NCBI GenBank assembly: GCA_027487685.1
Contig: JAIYDC010000088.1
Coordinates: 1-62,926 of the forward strand
Direction: 5' to 3'
From: Pseudomonadota bacterium
GTDB lineage: Bacteria; Bdellovibrionota; Bacteriovoracia; Bacteriovoracales; Bacteriovoracaceae
Length of the DNA stretch: 62,926 nt
Shown: positions 52,873-62,177 of the stretch, piece by piece
Numbering within the stretch: the stretch's first letter is position 1
Layout of the letters: each line of letters opens with the position of its first letter
The notes under the pieces: generated by a model
The model's input: only the letters and a program-made list of their open reading frames with translations
Databases searched by the model: none
Told to the model about the DNA's origin: nothing
Translations under genes and position numbers: made by a program

Positions 52873-53979
52873 TCAGTCCTCTTCGGCAGTGTCACCGAAC
52901 ATGAGGTTTCTTTCGAAGTCGTCGGGTTTGGAAGCGTTCCCGCGTGCCTCCTCCATGGAGATCAGGCCCTGTTTGTAAATATTTGTGATGTGCTGATCGA
53001 AACTCTGGGCCCCCGAGCCTCCACGGCCCTGACCTTTCTCAATGTAAGTATATATTTCTTTGGTCTTCGACGGATCAAGGATTGATTCACGAATCCCCGG
53101 ATTGTTAATCATAATCTCCTGCGCGGCAACCCGGCCTTTACCATCGGTAGTTTTAAGCAAGCGCTGAGAAATCGTAGCGTGGAGATTATCCGCAAGCCGC
53201 GTACGTACCACGCTCTGCTCCTCCGGGGGGAACATCGCAATGATTCGACCGATCGTCGAAAGAGCGTCTGTTGTATGAACAGTTCCGAACACGAGGTGTC
53301 CCGTTTCCGCGGCCTTAATGGCAATGGAGACGGTCTCAGCGTCTCGCATCTCTCCGATCAGGATAATATCGGGATCCTGTCGAAGGGCAGAGCGCAGTGC
53401 GGAGCTAAAGTCTTCGGTGTCCTGGCCAATCTCCCGTTGAGTGATCCGAGCTTTTATCGGACTGTGGACGTACTCCACCGGATCTTCAAGGGTCAAGACG
53501 TGAACAGGAGAGGTGCGGTTAATGTAATTAATCATCGCTGCAAGCGTAGACGACTTACCAGAACCAGTCGCGCCGGTAACAAGCACAAGACCCGCATTGG
53601 CCGAGGCAATTTTATTGATCACGGTGGGGAGTTTCAGCTCTTCGGTAGTAGGAACTTTAGCGTTAATCAGCCGCAGAATAATGCCGAGCTTTCCCTGGTA
53701 GCGGAGGATGTTGAAACGGACTCTACACACGTTTGGTACCTCGAAAGATCCGTCATGCTCCTTCAACCGATCGATGTGCTTGAGTACCTCCTGATCCTTG
53801 ATCATAACGGAGCACATAAGCTTCATGTCTTCATTCGTCAGCTGGTCCGCCTTGACCTGGACGAGATCGCCTCGGAGCCGGAAACAGGGTTTCTCATCTG
53901 TACGGAGGTGTATATCACTTACGTTCGATGCAAACGCGGATTTAATAATATTTACGAACGTCTCTTTGGTCATCGCCAT
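52873..53979 (-). CDS. pilT: Twitching motility ATPase
   Basis: 368 aa. Walker A VTGATGSGKSSTLAAMI, Asp box LTLEDPVEYVHSPIK, Walker B DIILIGEMRDAETVSIAIK and the His box HLVFGTVHTTDALS. The AIRNLIRE-type tail is altered. It retracts type IV pili; predators and gliders use it. It stands alone here with no pil structural genes. C-terminal extension of about 20 acidic residues. Confidence 0.94.
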   Translation of the reverse strand: MAMTKETFVNIIKSAFASNVSDIHLRTDEKPCFRLRGDLVQVKADQLTNEDMKLMCSVMIKDQEVLKHIDRLKEHDGSFEVPNVCRVRFNILRYQGKLGIILRLINAKVPTTEELKLPTVINKIASANAGLVLVTGATGSGKSSTLAAMINYINRTSPVHVLTLEDPVEYVHSPIKARITQREIGQDTEDFSSALRSALRQDPDIILIGEMRDAETVSIAIKAAETGHLVFGTVHTTDALSTIGRIIAMFPPEEQSVVRTRLADNLHATISQRLLKTTDGKGRVAAQEIMINNPGIRESILDPSKTKEIYTYIEKGQGRGGSGAQSFDQHITNIYKQGLISMEEARGNASKPDDFERNLMFGDTAEED

Positions 53980-54115
53980 AAGCTTCCGTTGAAATGAGGG
54001 ACAGTGATAGCTTATCGTCCGCCCGGTCAGGAAACTGAGAGGACTTGGTTGATGACCTCGTTCCTGACTTTAATGCTCCAGTGTACTCAAATGTGGAAAT
54101 TCCGATACTAAATAT

Positions 54116-55258
54116 ATGGCAATTACCTGGACCAGCGAGCGGCTCTTTTTCGACGGAGACGAGTACTTTGAAAGCGTGCTCCTTGACATTGACGGGGCCC
54201 GCATGTCGATTAACGTAGAGATGTATATCTTCAACGACGACCTCCTCGGACAAAAAGTCGCCGCCCACCTCATCGCCGCTCACGAGCGGGGGGTGAAGGT
54301 GCGGATTCTCGTAGACGGAATCGGATCCTGGGGATTCTTCGACAGGTTGTATGGTATTTTTCAAAAGCGCGGAATAGAGGTCAAGTTTTACAATCCCATG
54401 CCTTTCTATCATCCTCATTTCGAAAAAGCAGATGGCCTTAAAAAAATTTCTGTTTGGGGCGCCCGCCTCTGGCGCGTCAATCGCCGGGACCATCGGAAGA
54501 TCATCATCATCGACGAGGCTATCCTCTACACGGGTAGCTTTAACCTGACGGCAGAACATACGCGTCTCCACATTGAAGGACCCTGGAAAGATATGGGAGT
54601 GAGGGTAACAGGGGATCACATCCGCTTCGGAGTCCTGAATTTCCTGAAGCTCTGGCGGTTAAGGGACTACTACCGCTACCGACGACAACAGAAAGGCCAG
54701 TTGAACTTTAACTGGCGGACCTCACCGCTGCGCCTGAATCAGACCATCATCCGGAGGCGCTTTTTTTATAATGATTTTCTTCAGCGGATCGGTGGCGCCA
54801 ATGAGCGCATCTGGCTCATGACTCCTTATTTTATTCCCAAAAGACGGCTCATTCGATTTCTCGTGAAGGCGGCAGAGCGCGGGGTGGATGTGCGGCTTCT
54901 TATCTCCCAACGTACCGACGTAAAGTTTTTTGCATGGCTACAATACTTCTACTACGACTACTTGATCAAAAAAGGTGTGAAAGTCTACCAGTACACTACC
55001 GCAGTCTTACATGCCAAAAACTACATCATCGACGACTTCATGACTGTTGGTTCGACGAATCTCAACCATCGGAGTTTCATCCACGATTTAGAGATCGACC
55101 TTGCCATAGTAGACGAGCATAATAAAAGGGTGATCGAGGCGCACTTCATCGAATCGACACAAGCGCAAAAGACAGTGACACTCGAGACACTGGAGCAGCG
55201 ACCGTTCCGAGACCGATTCCTCTCGAGGCTATTTTTTATTTTTAAATATTGGTTTTAG
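54116..55258 (+). CDS. cls: Phospholipase D-family cardiolipin synthase
   Basis: 380 aa with both HKD motifs: HRKIIIIDEAILYTGSFN (about 133-150) and HAKNYIIDDFMTVGSTNLN. It lacks the N-terminal membrane helices of ClsA and resembles ClsB. It makes cardiolipin from two phosphatidylglycerols. Two bases lie before the EEP-type enzyme, which may act with it. No strong ribosome site at ATG 54116. Confidence 0.9.
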   Translation: MAITWTSERLFFDGDEYFESVLLDIDGARMSINVEMYIFNDDLLGQKVAAHLIAAHERGVKVRILVDGIGSWGFFDRLYGIFQKRGIEVKFYNPMPFYHPHFEKADGLKKISVWGARLWRVNRRDHRKIIIIDEAILYTGSFNLTAEHTRLHIEGPWKDMGVRVTGDHIRFGVLNFLKLWRLRDYYRYRRQQKGQLNFNWRTSPLRLNQTIIRRRFFYNDFLQRIGGANERIWLMTPYFIPKRRLIRFLVKAAERGVDVRLLISQRTDVKFFAWLQYFYYDYLIKKGVKVYQYTTAVLHAKNYIIDDFMTVGSTNLNHRSFIHDLEIDLAIVDEHNKRVIEAHFIESTQAQKTVTLETLEQRPFRDRFLSRLFFIFKYWF

Positions 55259-55259
55259 T

Positions 55260-56003
55260 ATGAAGCTTAAGATTCTCTCGTATAACATTCACAAGGGCTT
55301 TACCATAGGCAACCGAGATTTCATTCTCGAGCAGATTCGGATTGCATTAAGAGAGACCGATGCGGATATCTTGTTCCTTCAAGAAGTGCTCGGCGACCAC
55401 AAAGATGAGAAGTGCCGCATCCCAGACTGGAAAACAGCTATCCAATTCGAGTATATCGCTGATTCGATATGGCCTCATTTTGCCTACGGGAAGAACGCAG
55501 TCTACCCGGAAGGGCACCATGGCAACGCAATTCTCTCAAAGTTTCCTATCATCGAGTGGCAAAATCATGTTATCTCTACCAACCGCTTCGAGCACCGAGG
55601 TCTTTTAAAGACCAAGGTCATGATTCCGCAGATTGAACGAGAGATCCTCCTCTGCAATACTCATCTCGATTTGACTCAGACTGGCCGGAATCTACAGACC
55701 GAGATGATTGTAAAGCACCTTAAGGGAGAAAAAGATCTGCCCTGGATCCTGGTTGGAGACTTCAACGACTGGAACAAAAAAATATCCCCTCGGATCGAGA
55801 AGTCCCTTGATGCAACAGAAGTCTTCCAGAACCTCCTCGGGCACTATCCGGCGACGTTTCCGTCCTTCTTTCCCATCCTCTCCCTCGATCGGATCTTCGT
55901 GCATAAACTGACACCTGTCACCGCGACGGCGCTTAAGGATGCACATTGGAAGAATCTATCGGATCATCTCCCACTTTACGTCGAGCTTGACCTGGCAACC
56001 TAG
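55260..56003 (+). CDS. Endonuclease/exonuclease/phosphatase-family enzyme
   Basis: 247 aa. EEP motifs LSYNIHKGF, LFLQEVLGD, LLCNTHLDLT, ILVGDFNDW and NLSDHLPLYVEL, with metal and catalytic His/Asp intact. YbhP-type members sit next to cls genes in many bacteria, as here. It probably hydrolyses a phosphodiester, perhaps of a lipid. Its end overlaps the convergent peptidase by 4 bases. Confidence 0.88.
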   Translation: MKLKILSYNIHKGFTIGNRDFILEQIRIALRETDADILFLQEVLGDHKDEKCRIPDWKTAIQFEYIADSIWPHFAYGKNAVYPEGHHGNAILSKFPIIEWQNHVISTNRFEHRGLLKTKVMIPQIEREILLCNTHLDLTQTGRNLQTEMIVKHLKGEKDLPWILVGDFNDWNKKISPRIEKSLDATEVFQNLLGHYPATFPSFFPILSLDRIFVHKLTPVTATALKDAHWKNLSDHLPLYVELDLAT

Positions 56004-56662
56004 TTAATGACGAACTTATGTCCCTCGCTGAAGGCGAAGGTTTTCCCAATAAACCTGAGCTCCGGTCCGTTGATAACGATCCCTGCTCCATCTGGGCAGG
56101 CGTAGATCAGCTTTTTTTTGACCTTTGAGTATTTCTTGAAGACAGTGTCGTATCGGGTCGAATTCCGGAAGTGAGGAAAGAAGGCAAAATCAACGAGACC
56201 AAGGGACGAAAGATTCTTAAGACCTACGGAATTCTCGTCTCGGTCAAAATCTGGATACCCCGCCATATCGATATCGGAGGTCATGAGAATCGCCCCAGCA
56301 GAAAGACCTGTGAGCACCCCGCCACGTTCCACGAATCGCCGAAGTTCATTCAAAAGCTTCGCTCGGCGGAGACTCCGGAGAAAATAGAAGGTATTGCCAC
56401 CGGCCAGATGGATGGCGTCACTGCGCATAACCTCAGTAAACATAATCCGATCGAACGGAACATCGATCGGAAAGTGAATAAACCGCGAGATCCGGTATTT
56501 CGAATAGTGCTTAACGAAAACCTTGAACTCCTGCTCAGAAAGGTATGACGAAGAAGGGATGAAAGTCACAACAGGGTTTCTCTTGTTGAGAACCTCCACG
56601 AAAGCACGGTCTAGGTCGAGGTTCTCCCCGTCGCCGCCGCCGCTGAAGAGGACGAGCTTCAT
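56000..56662 (-). CDS. Peptidase S51-like (peptidase E)
   Basis: 220 aa. Nucleophile Ser in VLTGLSAGAILMTSD, DAIHLAGGNTFYFLRSL and the C-terminal region CPDGAGIVINGPELRFIG. Peptidase E cuts Asp-X dipeptides; cyanophycinases are relatives. Its ATG overlaps the SelO-like stop by 4 bases, suggesting coupling. Confidence 0.85.
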   Translation of the reverse strand: MKLVLFSGGGDGENLDLDRAFVEVLNKRNPVVTFIPSSSYLSEQEFKVFVKHYSKYRISRFIHFPIDVPFDRIMFTEVMRSDAIHLAGGNTFYFLRSLRRAKLLNELRRFVERGGVLTGLSAGAILMTSDIDMAGYPDFDRDENSVGLKNLSSLGLVDFAFFPHFRNSTRYDTVFKKYSKVKKKLIYACPDGAGIVINGPELRFIGKTFAFSEGHKFVIN

Positions 56663-58494
56663 ATACCCTCGCGGCAGTCCCGGACAATCGAATAGAAATT
56701 CTGCAAAATATTCCGGTGCCGCCCAGGGACGGTATCCTGCGCCCGCTTCTGATCAGGATTCAAATTTTGGTAGGTCGTGAACTGACGAGTAAGCTCGAAG
56801 AGTTCCTGGGGGGGAAGCTTGGGCCTTACCTTTTGAACTTTTTGAACAATAAAGGAGATCGAGTCGCCAGTAACTCGGTCATATTTATTGATGATAGAGG
56901 CCCGCATTGTGAGTTCGAGGAGCAGGTGTTTCCGATCGGTCCCTGTGACGCGTGCAAGAGCGCCGACCAACGCCAGGTAAGTGTCCTGGAATCGTGCGAT
57001 CTGCTTGCACCTGATGGGAGTCAAACGCAGATCCGATCGTCGGGCGTAGGACGAGCGGATAACCTCGATGAAGTCCTCCGCTGGAAGTAGAGCTTGTCTC
57101 GTAAGGTAGAGCTGAGGAAATTCACGCAGGATATCTCGCATACAGAAAACGGCATCACGGGTCACACCATCAGCAACCTTATACAAGCCACGCTTAGATT
57201 TCGCGCGCTCAAAATAGGTAAAGGCCTTTCTAAACTTTGCCACGTGACTTCGGTTGCCCTTGAGGAGCAGCTCTTGCTGCTCCTTGCGGAAACCGATTTT
57301 CTGGAGGAGGTTCCGATCTTTACATTCGTTGAAGTGATGATCGAAGAAGCCGAGGAGTGCATGATTCCGGAAGCTCGAAAGTGAGCGCTTTTTCCCCGTG
57401 GTCAGGAAGTCAGCTATCTGAACGAAGCACTGAACAATATACTTGGCCTTTTGCTTCTGCTCAAGAATCGTCGTCGAAAAACGCTGGACATCGTCGTAGC
57501 GGTACTCTGCGTGGAATAGTCCAAACTGTCGGATCGACCCATAATCGATGATTCCGCCGTCCATGAGTATGTTGTCACCGTCCCAGTCGAGCCAGCAAAA
57601 AATATACTCGTCCTCAAAACGTGCCGCGGCCTCAGAGAATGATCGTGCCACTTCGCGGGCCAGTGAGAAGTATTTGTCTTTGTCATTCCGGAAGTTCGCC
57701 AGGGGCCATGCCTTGTTCTCGAGCTGGCGGTTAATGTAATAGTCAGCAACTTGCTTGAGAGTTGCGTGATTCCCCTGCTTCAGGTGTCCAAAAAAATGAC
57801 TCGGACGCATGAGATTGGGGTTAGCTCGGACATTAATCCCAAGGCCCTTCTCATGCTCAATTATCGCCAGGATACGCTCGGTCCGAAGTTTGTTCTTATT
57901 CAGAACTTCAGAGAAGAAAAGAGTTTCAAGGCCTTCGCTCACCTCGGAGAGACCGCAGCCGTAGGAGATGCTCGGGTCACCGGTCTGGTAAAATTTCTTG
58001 TTGATGTTACAGGCCGGGGAAAGTTTCGTCGCTCCGGTGCCACAGCTCGAGATATCCCAGGTAATTCCATTAGCGCGGACAGTTCCATTCCAGATGGAGC
58101 GGCCATCACCACTGGTGCGCCCCGATTTGTCTGGGTGTTGCAGCTGAAGATACCGGGTGGCCATGAACGTTTTTGGGTAGACGTCTTCTTCCGTGACTTT
58201 GACGTTATTCATGACGTCGTACTCGTTAATGATCACCAGGCTGAAGGTTTCGAGGATCTCGCGCTCGAGCTCGGGGTTGAGCTGGGCCGGATGCGACTTC
58301 GGAAGAAGACCCATCTCCTTAGCGAGGTCGAAGTTAAAGAAGGCGACCTTCCCTCCGCGGCGGTGGCGCGCTTTGTATTCGACGCAGCCGCCGGGAACCT
58401 GAGACTTAAACGGGTGATCTCCGTTGATCCGGGCGAAAGAGGTGTAGGTGCGTTTGCCGATCTCATCAATCGTGTTTTTCTTTGCCTGGCCCAT
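56659..58494 (-). CDS. Divergent SelO-like pseudokinase / protein adenylyltransferase
   Basis: 611 aa. The SelO pattern is present: SSCGTGATKLSPAC, YGCGLSEVSEGLETLFFSEVL, RANPNLMRPSHFFGHL (family APSHxRFG), ADYYINRQ, and the DN-DYG-like metal block FCWLDWDGDNILMDGGIIDYG. SelO proteins transfer AMP to Ser/Thr/Tyr and usually defend against oxidative stress. Several otherwise constant positions differ (for example HGVMNTDN is CWLDWDGDN), so substrate or activity may have changed. An inverted repeat lies seven bases before the ATG. Confidence 0.78.
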   Translation of the reverse strand: MGQAKKNTIDEIGKRTYTSFARINGDHPFKSQVPGGCVEYKARHRRGGKVAFFNFDLAKEMGLLPKSHPAQLNPELEREILETFSLVIINEYDVMNNVKVTEEDVYPKTFMATRYLQLQHPDKSGRTSGDGRSIWNGTVRANGITWDISSCGTGATKLSPACNINKKFYQTGDPSISYGCGLSEVSEGLETLFFSEVLNKNKLRTERILAIIEHEKGLGINVRANPNLMRPSHFFGHLKQGNHATLKQVADYYINRQLENKAWPLANFRNDKDKYFSLAREVARSFSEAAARFEDEYIFCWLDWDGDNILMDGGIIDYGSIRQFGLFHAEYRYDDVQRFSTTILEQKQKAKYIVQCFVQIADFLTTGKKRSLSSFRNHALLGFFDHHFNECKDRNLLQKIGFRKEQQELLLKGNRSHVAKFRKAFTYFERAKSKRGLYKVADGVTRDAVFCMRDILREFPQLYLTRQALLPAEDFIEVIRSSYARRSDLRLTPIRCKQIARFQDTYLALVGALARVTGTDRKHLLLELTMRASIINKYDRVTGDSISFIVQKVQKVRPKLPPQELFELTRQFTTYQNLNPDQKRAQDTVPGRHRNILQNFYSIVRDCREGI

Positions 58495-58500
58495 TGTTAC

Positions 58501-58517
58501 TTATCAATCCTTGATAA
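58501..58517. promoter_or_regulatory. Inverted repeat upstream of the SelO-like gene
   Basis: TTATCAA-TCC-TTGATAA, perfect 7+3+7, lies just upstream of the minus-strand start at 58494. It contains an FNR/CRP-like half-site TTGAT and may be an operator. Its closeness to the start codon suits a repressor. A similar palindrome (TATCAATC-GATTGATA) is at 62873-62888. Confidence 0.4.
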
Positions 58518-58605
58518 AGTCCTAAACAAAAACCTTATGGACAGTATATAGGACGTCGTCAAAAACTCGGCAGAAAAAAGGAGCTAGGCAAAAGTGACCC
58601 TTCCC

Positions 58606-59436
58606 CTAAAGTTCATCGAGGAAGCGCAGGAATCGAGCACGCTGAGTTCCGCCATCTATGAAGTAAGCATCAATGTGAGACCCAGACTTGAGTTTCCAGT
58701 GCCACTTCCGCGGCGAGGCCACCCCCTTATAGATAACCTTTCCAAACTTCGGAGGCACAATCTCGTCGTGGTCTCCGGTGATCACCAGCAGTGGACTGGT
58801 GAATCGTTTAAAGACCTCATCAGCAGCGTACTCATCTGAAATCAGAAGGTAAGCCAGGGGCGAAAAGGGCCATAGGAACCAGCGCGAATGAAGCTTATCA
58901 AAGGCGATATCTTGATAAGAGGAAAAGGCAGAATCCATAACGACAAGGTCGACCTGCGGGCACTCCTTCCAGTCCGGGAGTGCCCTGAGCGAGATCGCTC
59001 CCCCCGTACTCTGACCGTAAAGTACGAACTTCCCTCCCCCACTCTTTTGATGAAAGGCATAGGCCTGGTCAAAAGCCGCAAGGGCGTCGAGGTAGATACC
59101 GGCCTGGGAGGAGACCCCCTCTGACTTCGCATATCCCCGATAATCGAAGGTAAAGAGATTGTAACCATGCTCAATAAGCCAGACGAGGCTAAAGAAATGT
59201 GTCGAAATATTCTGAGCGTTGCCGTGAAACTGGATGACGGTCCCGCGCACTTTTTGTGACCGCGTGGGAAAGAACCAACCATGGAGCTTAGTTCCATCCT
59301 TTGCTGAGAAGAAGACATCCTCGTATTTAAGATTAAATTTGGCCGGATCGACGTAGTGCCGGGCCGACGGCTGATAGAAAACATGAGAACAACTGTTCCC
59401 AAGGAAAAAGGCGAGGATCAAAATCAAAAATCGCAT
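58606..59436 (-). CDS. Alpha/beta hydrolase lipoprotein
   Basis: 276 aa. Lipoprotein signal RFLILILAFFLGNSCSH. Hydrolase elbow FVLYGQSTGGAISLRAL (Ser), FHGNAQNISTH oxyanion region, acid in VITGDHDEIVPP and His in LKSGSHIDAYF. Related to BEM46/YqhN esterases. Substrate unknown; it may trim envelope lipids or peptides. Confidence 0.85.
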   Translation of the reverse strand: MRFLILILAFFLGNSCSHVFYQPSARHYVDPAKFNLKYEDVFFSAKDGTKLHGWFFPTRSQKVRGTVIQFHGNAQNISTHFFSLVWLIEHGYNLFTFDYRGYAKSEGVSSQAGIYLDALAAFDQAYAFHQKSGGGKFVLYGQSTGGAISLRALPDWKECPQVDLVVMDSAFSSYQDIAFDKLHSRWFLWPFSPLAYLLISDEYAADEVFKRFTSPLLVITGDHDEIVPPKFGKVIYKGVASPRKWHWKLKSGSHIDAYFIDGGTQRARFLRFLDEL

Positions 59437-59526
59437 GGTAAGTCCTTAATCAAATCTTAACTCGGCCAACGGAATCCACATACCCACTCCGCATCATTTA
59501 GAGACATAATGAGGCAAAAGGGACCC

Positions 59527-59649
59527 ATGAAAACACTCATTCGTTTTGGCCTTATTCTTCTGAGCCCCTATCTTATGATCGTCTACTGGCGAAACTCGAT
59601 GCGCGAGCTCGGCGACCTCCATGCCCGCGTTGATCTCAACTACGAATAG
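59527..59649 (+). CDS. Small 40-aa membrane protein candidate
   Basis: KTLIRFGLILLSPYLMIVYW is a single membrane helix, followed by a short charged tail. ATG 59527 has GGGACCC upstream, a weak ribosome site. Its last 14 bases overlap the convergent dipeptidase gene. Too small to be certain. Confidence 0.4.
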   Translation: MKTLIRFGLILLSPYLMIVYWRNSMRELGDLHARVDLNYE

Positions 59650-60289
59650 TCTCGGCGACATCAAAGTCAAAGTACTGCTCGGGAAATGGCTCGGCCCGAA
59701 GCGAGAAGTGCCACCATTCTTGCGAATAGTTCCGGAATCCGGCCTTAACCATCACCTCTTCAAGCTGCCGCCTGTTATCCCGCGCACTAGAGCTAATCAG
59801 CGGGGAATCGGTAAACGAGCGCTCATGAAAATAATCAAACTCTGTCCCCATATCGAGTTCAACTCCGGAGGGCATGACTAAAGTCAGGTCAACGGCGGCG
59901 CCCCGAGAGTGAGATGACCGGGTCGAGATAAAGCCGCGCTCAAAGAGCTCTGAGCGCGTATACTCCGGGTAAAAACGCTCTTTCAATCGAAGATTATCTT
60001 CTGGCCTCTGGGCCCATTCCTGAAAAAAAGTGACCGCCTTGACCGGCCGATAGCCATCAAAAATCTTAAGTCCGAGACCTAGGGCCTCGGCTTCACGCTG
60101 GGCCAAGCTTAGCATTTGAGCTAATGCCCTGGATACGAGGACAACCTGAGCGGTGTATCCAGGGACCACCACTCCAGTAAAGTTGTCACTTGTGGCATAG
60201 GAAGCGGCCAGTCTGATGCCTGGACAAGACTCGCTAACGGATACGAAGCCGGGATGAATTGATGTCATGGGCCCATTCTCCCCGATCAT
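59636..60289 (-). CDS. D-Ala-D-Ala dipeptidase (VanX-like)
   Basis: 217 aa. Zinc motif SSHSRGAAVDLTLV (SxHxxGxAxD) and EWWHFSLR (ExxWH), with the loop MGTEFDYFHERSF. It cuts D-Ala-D-Ala or related cell-wall peptides. Its start overlaps the DUF4105 stop (ATGA). No obvious signal peptide. No vanHA neighbours, so a wall recycling role is more likely than resistance. Confidence 0.9.
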   Translation of the reverse strand: MIGENGPMTSIHPGFVSVSESCPGIRLAASYATSDNFTGVVVPGYTAQVVLVSRALAQMLSLAQREAEALGLGLKIFDGYRPVKAVTFFQEWAQRPEDNLRLKERFYPEYTRSELFERGFISTRSSHSRGAAVDLTLVMPSGVELDMGTEFDYFHERSFTDSPLISSSARDNRRQLEEVMVKAGFRNYSQEWWHFSLRAEPFPEQYFDFDVAETIRS

Positions 60290-62142
60290 GGAAAGTACCG
60301 CAAGCCGAACTCGGAAAAGGTGCTACCATGGCCCGATCGCTCCAAGACCCCAGCACGCGTGAAGAGAGAAACTTTTCGGTGAAGCTGAAACCGAAGCTCT
60401 GCTTCGTGCTCCCAGGTCGAGTCCTCGAAGGGAGATTGAGGTTGGTAGGTATTAAAATGGTACCTCGAAGCAACACCTGCAACTAAGCTTTGATGAAATC
60501 GGTAGCGCAGAAAAAGCTTGGGCCCCATACCGATTCTGTACTGATCCCGGAACTGCGACTGGATTCCTAACTCTCCGGTTAAGAGAACAGCGCCCAAGAG
60601 GTCACCCACCAGGAAGCTCGCACCGCCACCGCCAGAGAGATAGGCCCCCGGGCAGTTGTAGCAGTCTTTGGTCTGAAAATCACGGGCCCCTACCTCTAAC
60701 TCCCAGGCCAGAGGCTTCGTCCAAAAACTCTGGGGCGGGTAATTCCGAACCGAAAGGATTTTGAGCTGATCGAGGATAATTCCCGTGGGCCGTCCGGGGG
60801 TGGAGCGCATCTCCAGTGAAAGCGTTCCCATCTCCAGGGCCCCATGCCGGAGAGCGCCGACCTCCGGATCAAGGAGGTCATGGAGCGCAGGTCTTACCTC
60901 GAGGCGAAACCCTGAACTATCGTCGTAAGAAGTCCGATATGCCCCTGACAGGCGGAGTGGGGTATGCCCTGAGGCGGGGTCCTCACCGGGGGAGGCCCCA
61001 GGGCCACCAAGGTCCGTGACGACGGGATTGAGCGCGCGCGCTTGGAGCAACGGAAACTTGTGCCTGACGGTCTTGGGGTCTTCGCTCAAGATAGACCGCG
61101 CATGCCGGTAGTCATAGGCCTCGATGGCGACATCCAAAATCCGTGCAGCTGCCGGCCCGTCGAGCTTGGCGAGAAGCTTGGCAGCGCCGGCCGGCCCTTC
61201 TGCTAAGGCCTCTGCGAGGCGCAACTCTGAGAGGGTGAGCTTAGTGGAAATTCTAGAAAGCCGAGAGACCGTAGACTCCCGGCGCTGGCCTTCACCTATC
61301 AACCCCACGGCCCTAAGGACGTGAAGCGTCTCGGCGGGTACCGTGTAGAGCGAAAAACTCTCCGTCAATGGGAGGTCAGGGCGGATAACATTGATCAGTC
61401 CGAGTATATGGAAAGCGCAATTTTCTTTTAAGTAGAAATAATCGAAATGAGTCTGAGTGAGCTCCCAGACGTGATCTACGAGCTCTCTCACTTCTTCTGG
61501 GGTAAGCCGAAGGTCATACGCCCAGAGATCTCGGAATTCGAGGTCTGAGTATTCCCGGATCTTGTAGTAGTAGGGAGTGGCTGCGAAGGTTCCGGGAAAC
61601 CCGCCGGTAAAGCCATTCCAAAGATAGGCCAGGGGATTGGTGGAGTCGGCCCGGGCCCCGAAGTTTACTCCGTAGTCGAGAAGCTCTGTCTCGTTGCCAT
61701 TCTCAAAGCGCGAGAAGCGCAGAAGGGTATGACCAAAGGCCGAGCTGGGGTTTGTGAGGTAGTTTGAAGAGAAAATAACACTGGCGCGACGGGCGGCCAT
61801 CTTTTCAGTGAAAGCACTGTAGGCCCGGCACTTCGAAAGATCCGCGCTCCAGCGCCCCCCGAGTTCACGGTTGAGCCATTTGTAACGGAGGGGAAAGCGA
61901 CAGATCGGGTGGTCATCGGAGAGCTCTCCGTAACTGAAACGGCGGATCGCCTCGTTGAGTTCGGCCTCGGGATCAACTTTGCCTTGAGGGGAGAGAAAAA
62001 AGCGAAGACCATCGGCGTCGCTTTTGTGTCCATGCCATGTTTCTCGGTAATGAAGGAGGCGGTGCCACTTAGGAGAGCTTGCGGTCCCAGGACGAGCGAA
62101 CGACTCACAAGATAGAAAGATTAAAATAAAGATGAGATACAT
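60286..62142 (-). CDS. DUF4105 (Lnb N-terminal) envelope protein
   Basis: 618 aa. Signal YLIFILIFLSCESFARPG (a Cys at 11 may be a lipobox variant), then the DUF4105 motif IFSSNYLTNPSSAFGHTLLR. The second half is beta-rich with barrel-like strands (MGPKLFLRYRFHQSLVAGVA) ending FGLRYFP, an aromatic end. DUF4105 proteins include lacto-N-biosidase-like folds and envelope enzymes; the C-terminal barrel would anchor it in the outer membrane. Coupled to the dipeptidase. Confidence 0.78.
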   Translation of the reverse strand: MYLIFILIFLSCESFARPGTASSPKWHRLLHYRETWHGHKSDADGLRFFLSPQGKVDPEAELNEAIRRFSYGELSDDHPICRFPLRYKWLNRELGGRWSADLSKCRAYSAFTEKMAARRASVIFSSNYLTNPSSAFGHTLLRFSRFENGNETELLDYGVNFGARADSTNPLAYLWNGFTGGFPGTFAATPYYYKIREYSDLEFRDLWAYDLRLTPEEVRELVDHVWELTQTHFDYFYLKENCAFHILGLINVIRPDLPLTESFSLYTVPAETLHVLRAVGLIGEGQRRESTVSRLSRISTKLTLSELRLAEALAEGPAGAAKLLAKLDGPAAARILDVAIEAYDYRHARSILSEDPKTVRHKFPLLQARALNPVVTDLGGPGASPGEDPASGHTPLRLSGAYRTSYDDSSGFRLEVRPALHDLLDPEVGALRHGALEMGTLSLEMRSTPGRPTGIILDQLKILSVRNYPPQSFWTKPLAWELEVGARDFQTKDCYNCPGAYLSGGGGASFLVGDLLGAVLLTGELGIQSQFRDQYRIGMGPKLFLRYRFHQSLVAGVASRYHFNTYQPQSPFEDSTWEHEAELRFQLHRKVSLFTRAGVLERSGHGSTFSEFGLRYFP

Positions 62143-62177
62143 GGGACCCGCCTAGTGGACGGATCCCATTATAGAAA

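Noticed and set aside
53179-53997. Long plus-strand frame of 272 codons over pilT
   Set aside because: It lies wholly antisense to a clear PilT with all its motifs, and its product has no family pattern. It is a shadow frame.
53942-54619. 225-codon minus-strand frame over cls
   Set aside because: The plus-strand cardiolipin synthase has both HKD motifs; the antisense frame has no recognisable content.
57751-58551. 266-codon plus-strand frame over the SelO-like gene
   Set aside because: It is antisense to the SelO-like gene and has no start signal. SelO motifs on the minus strand are better evidence.
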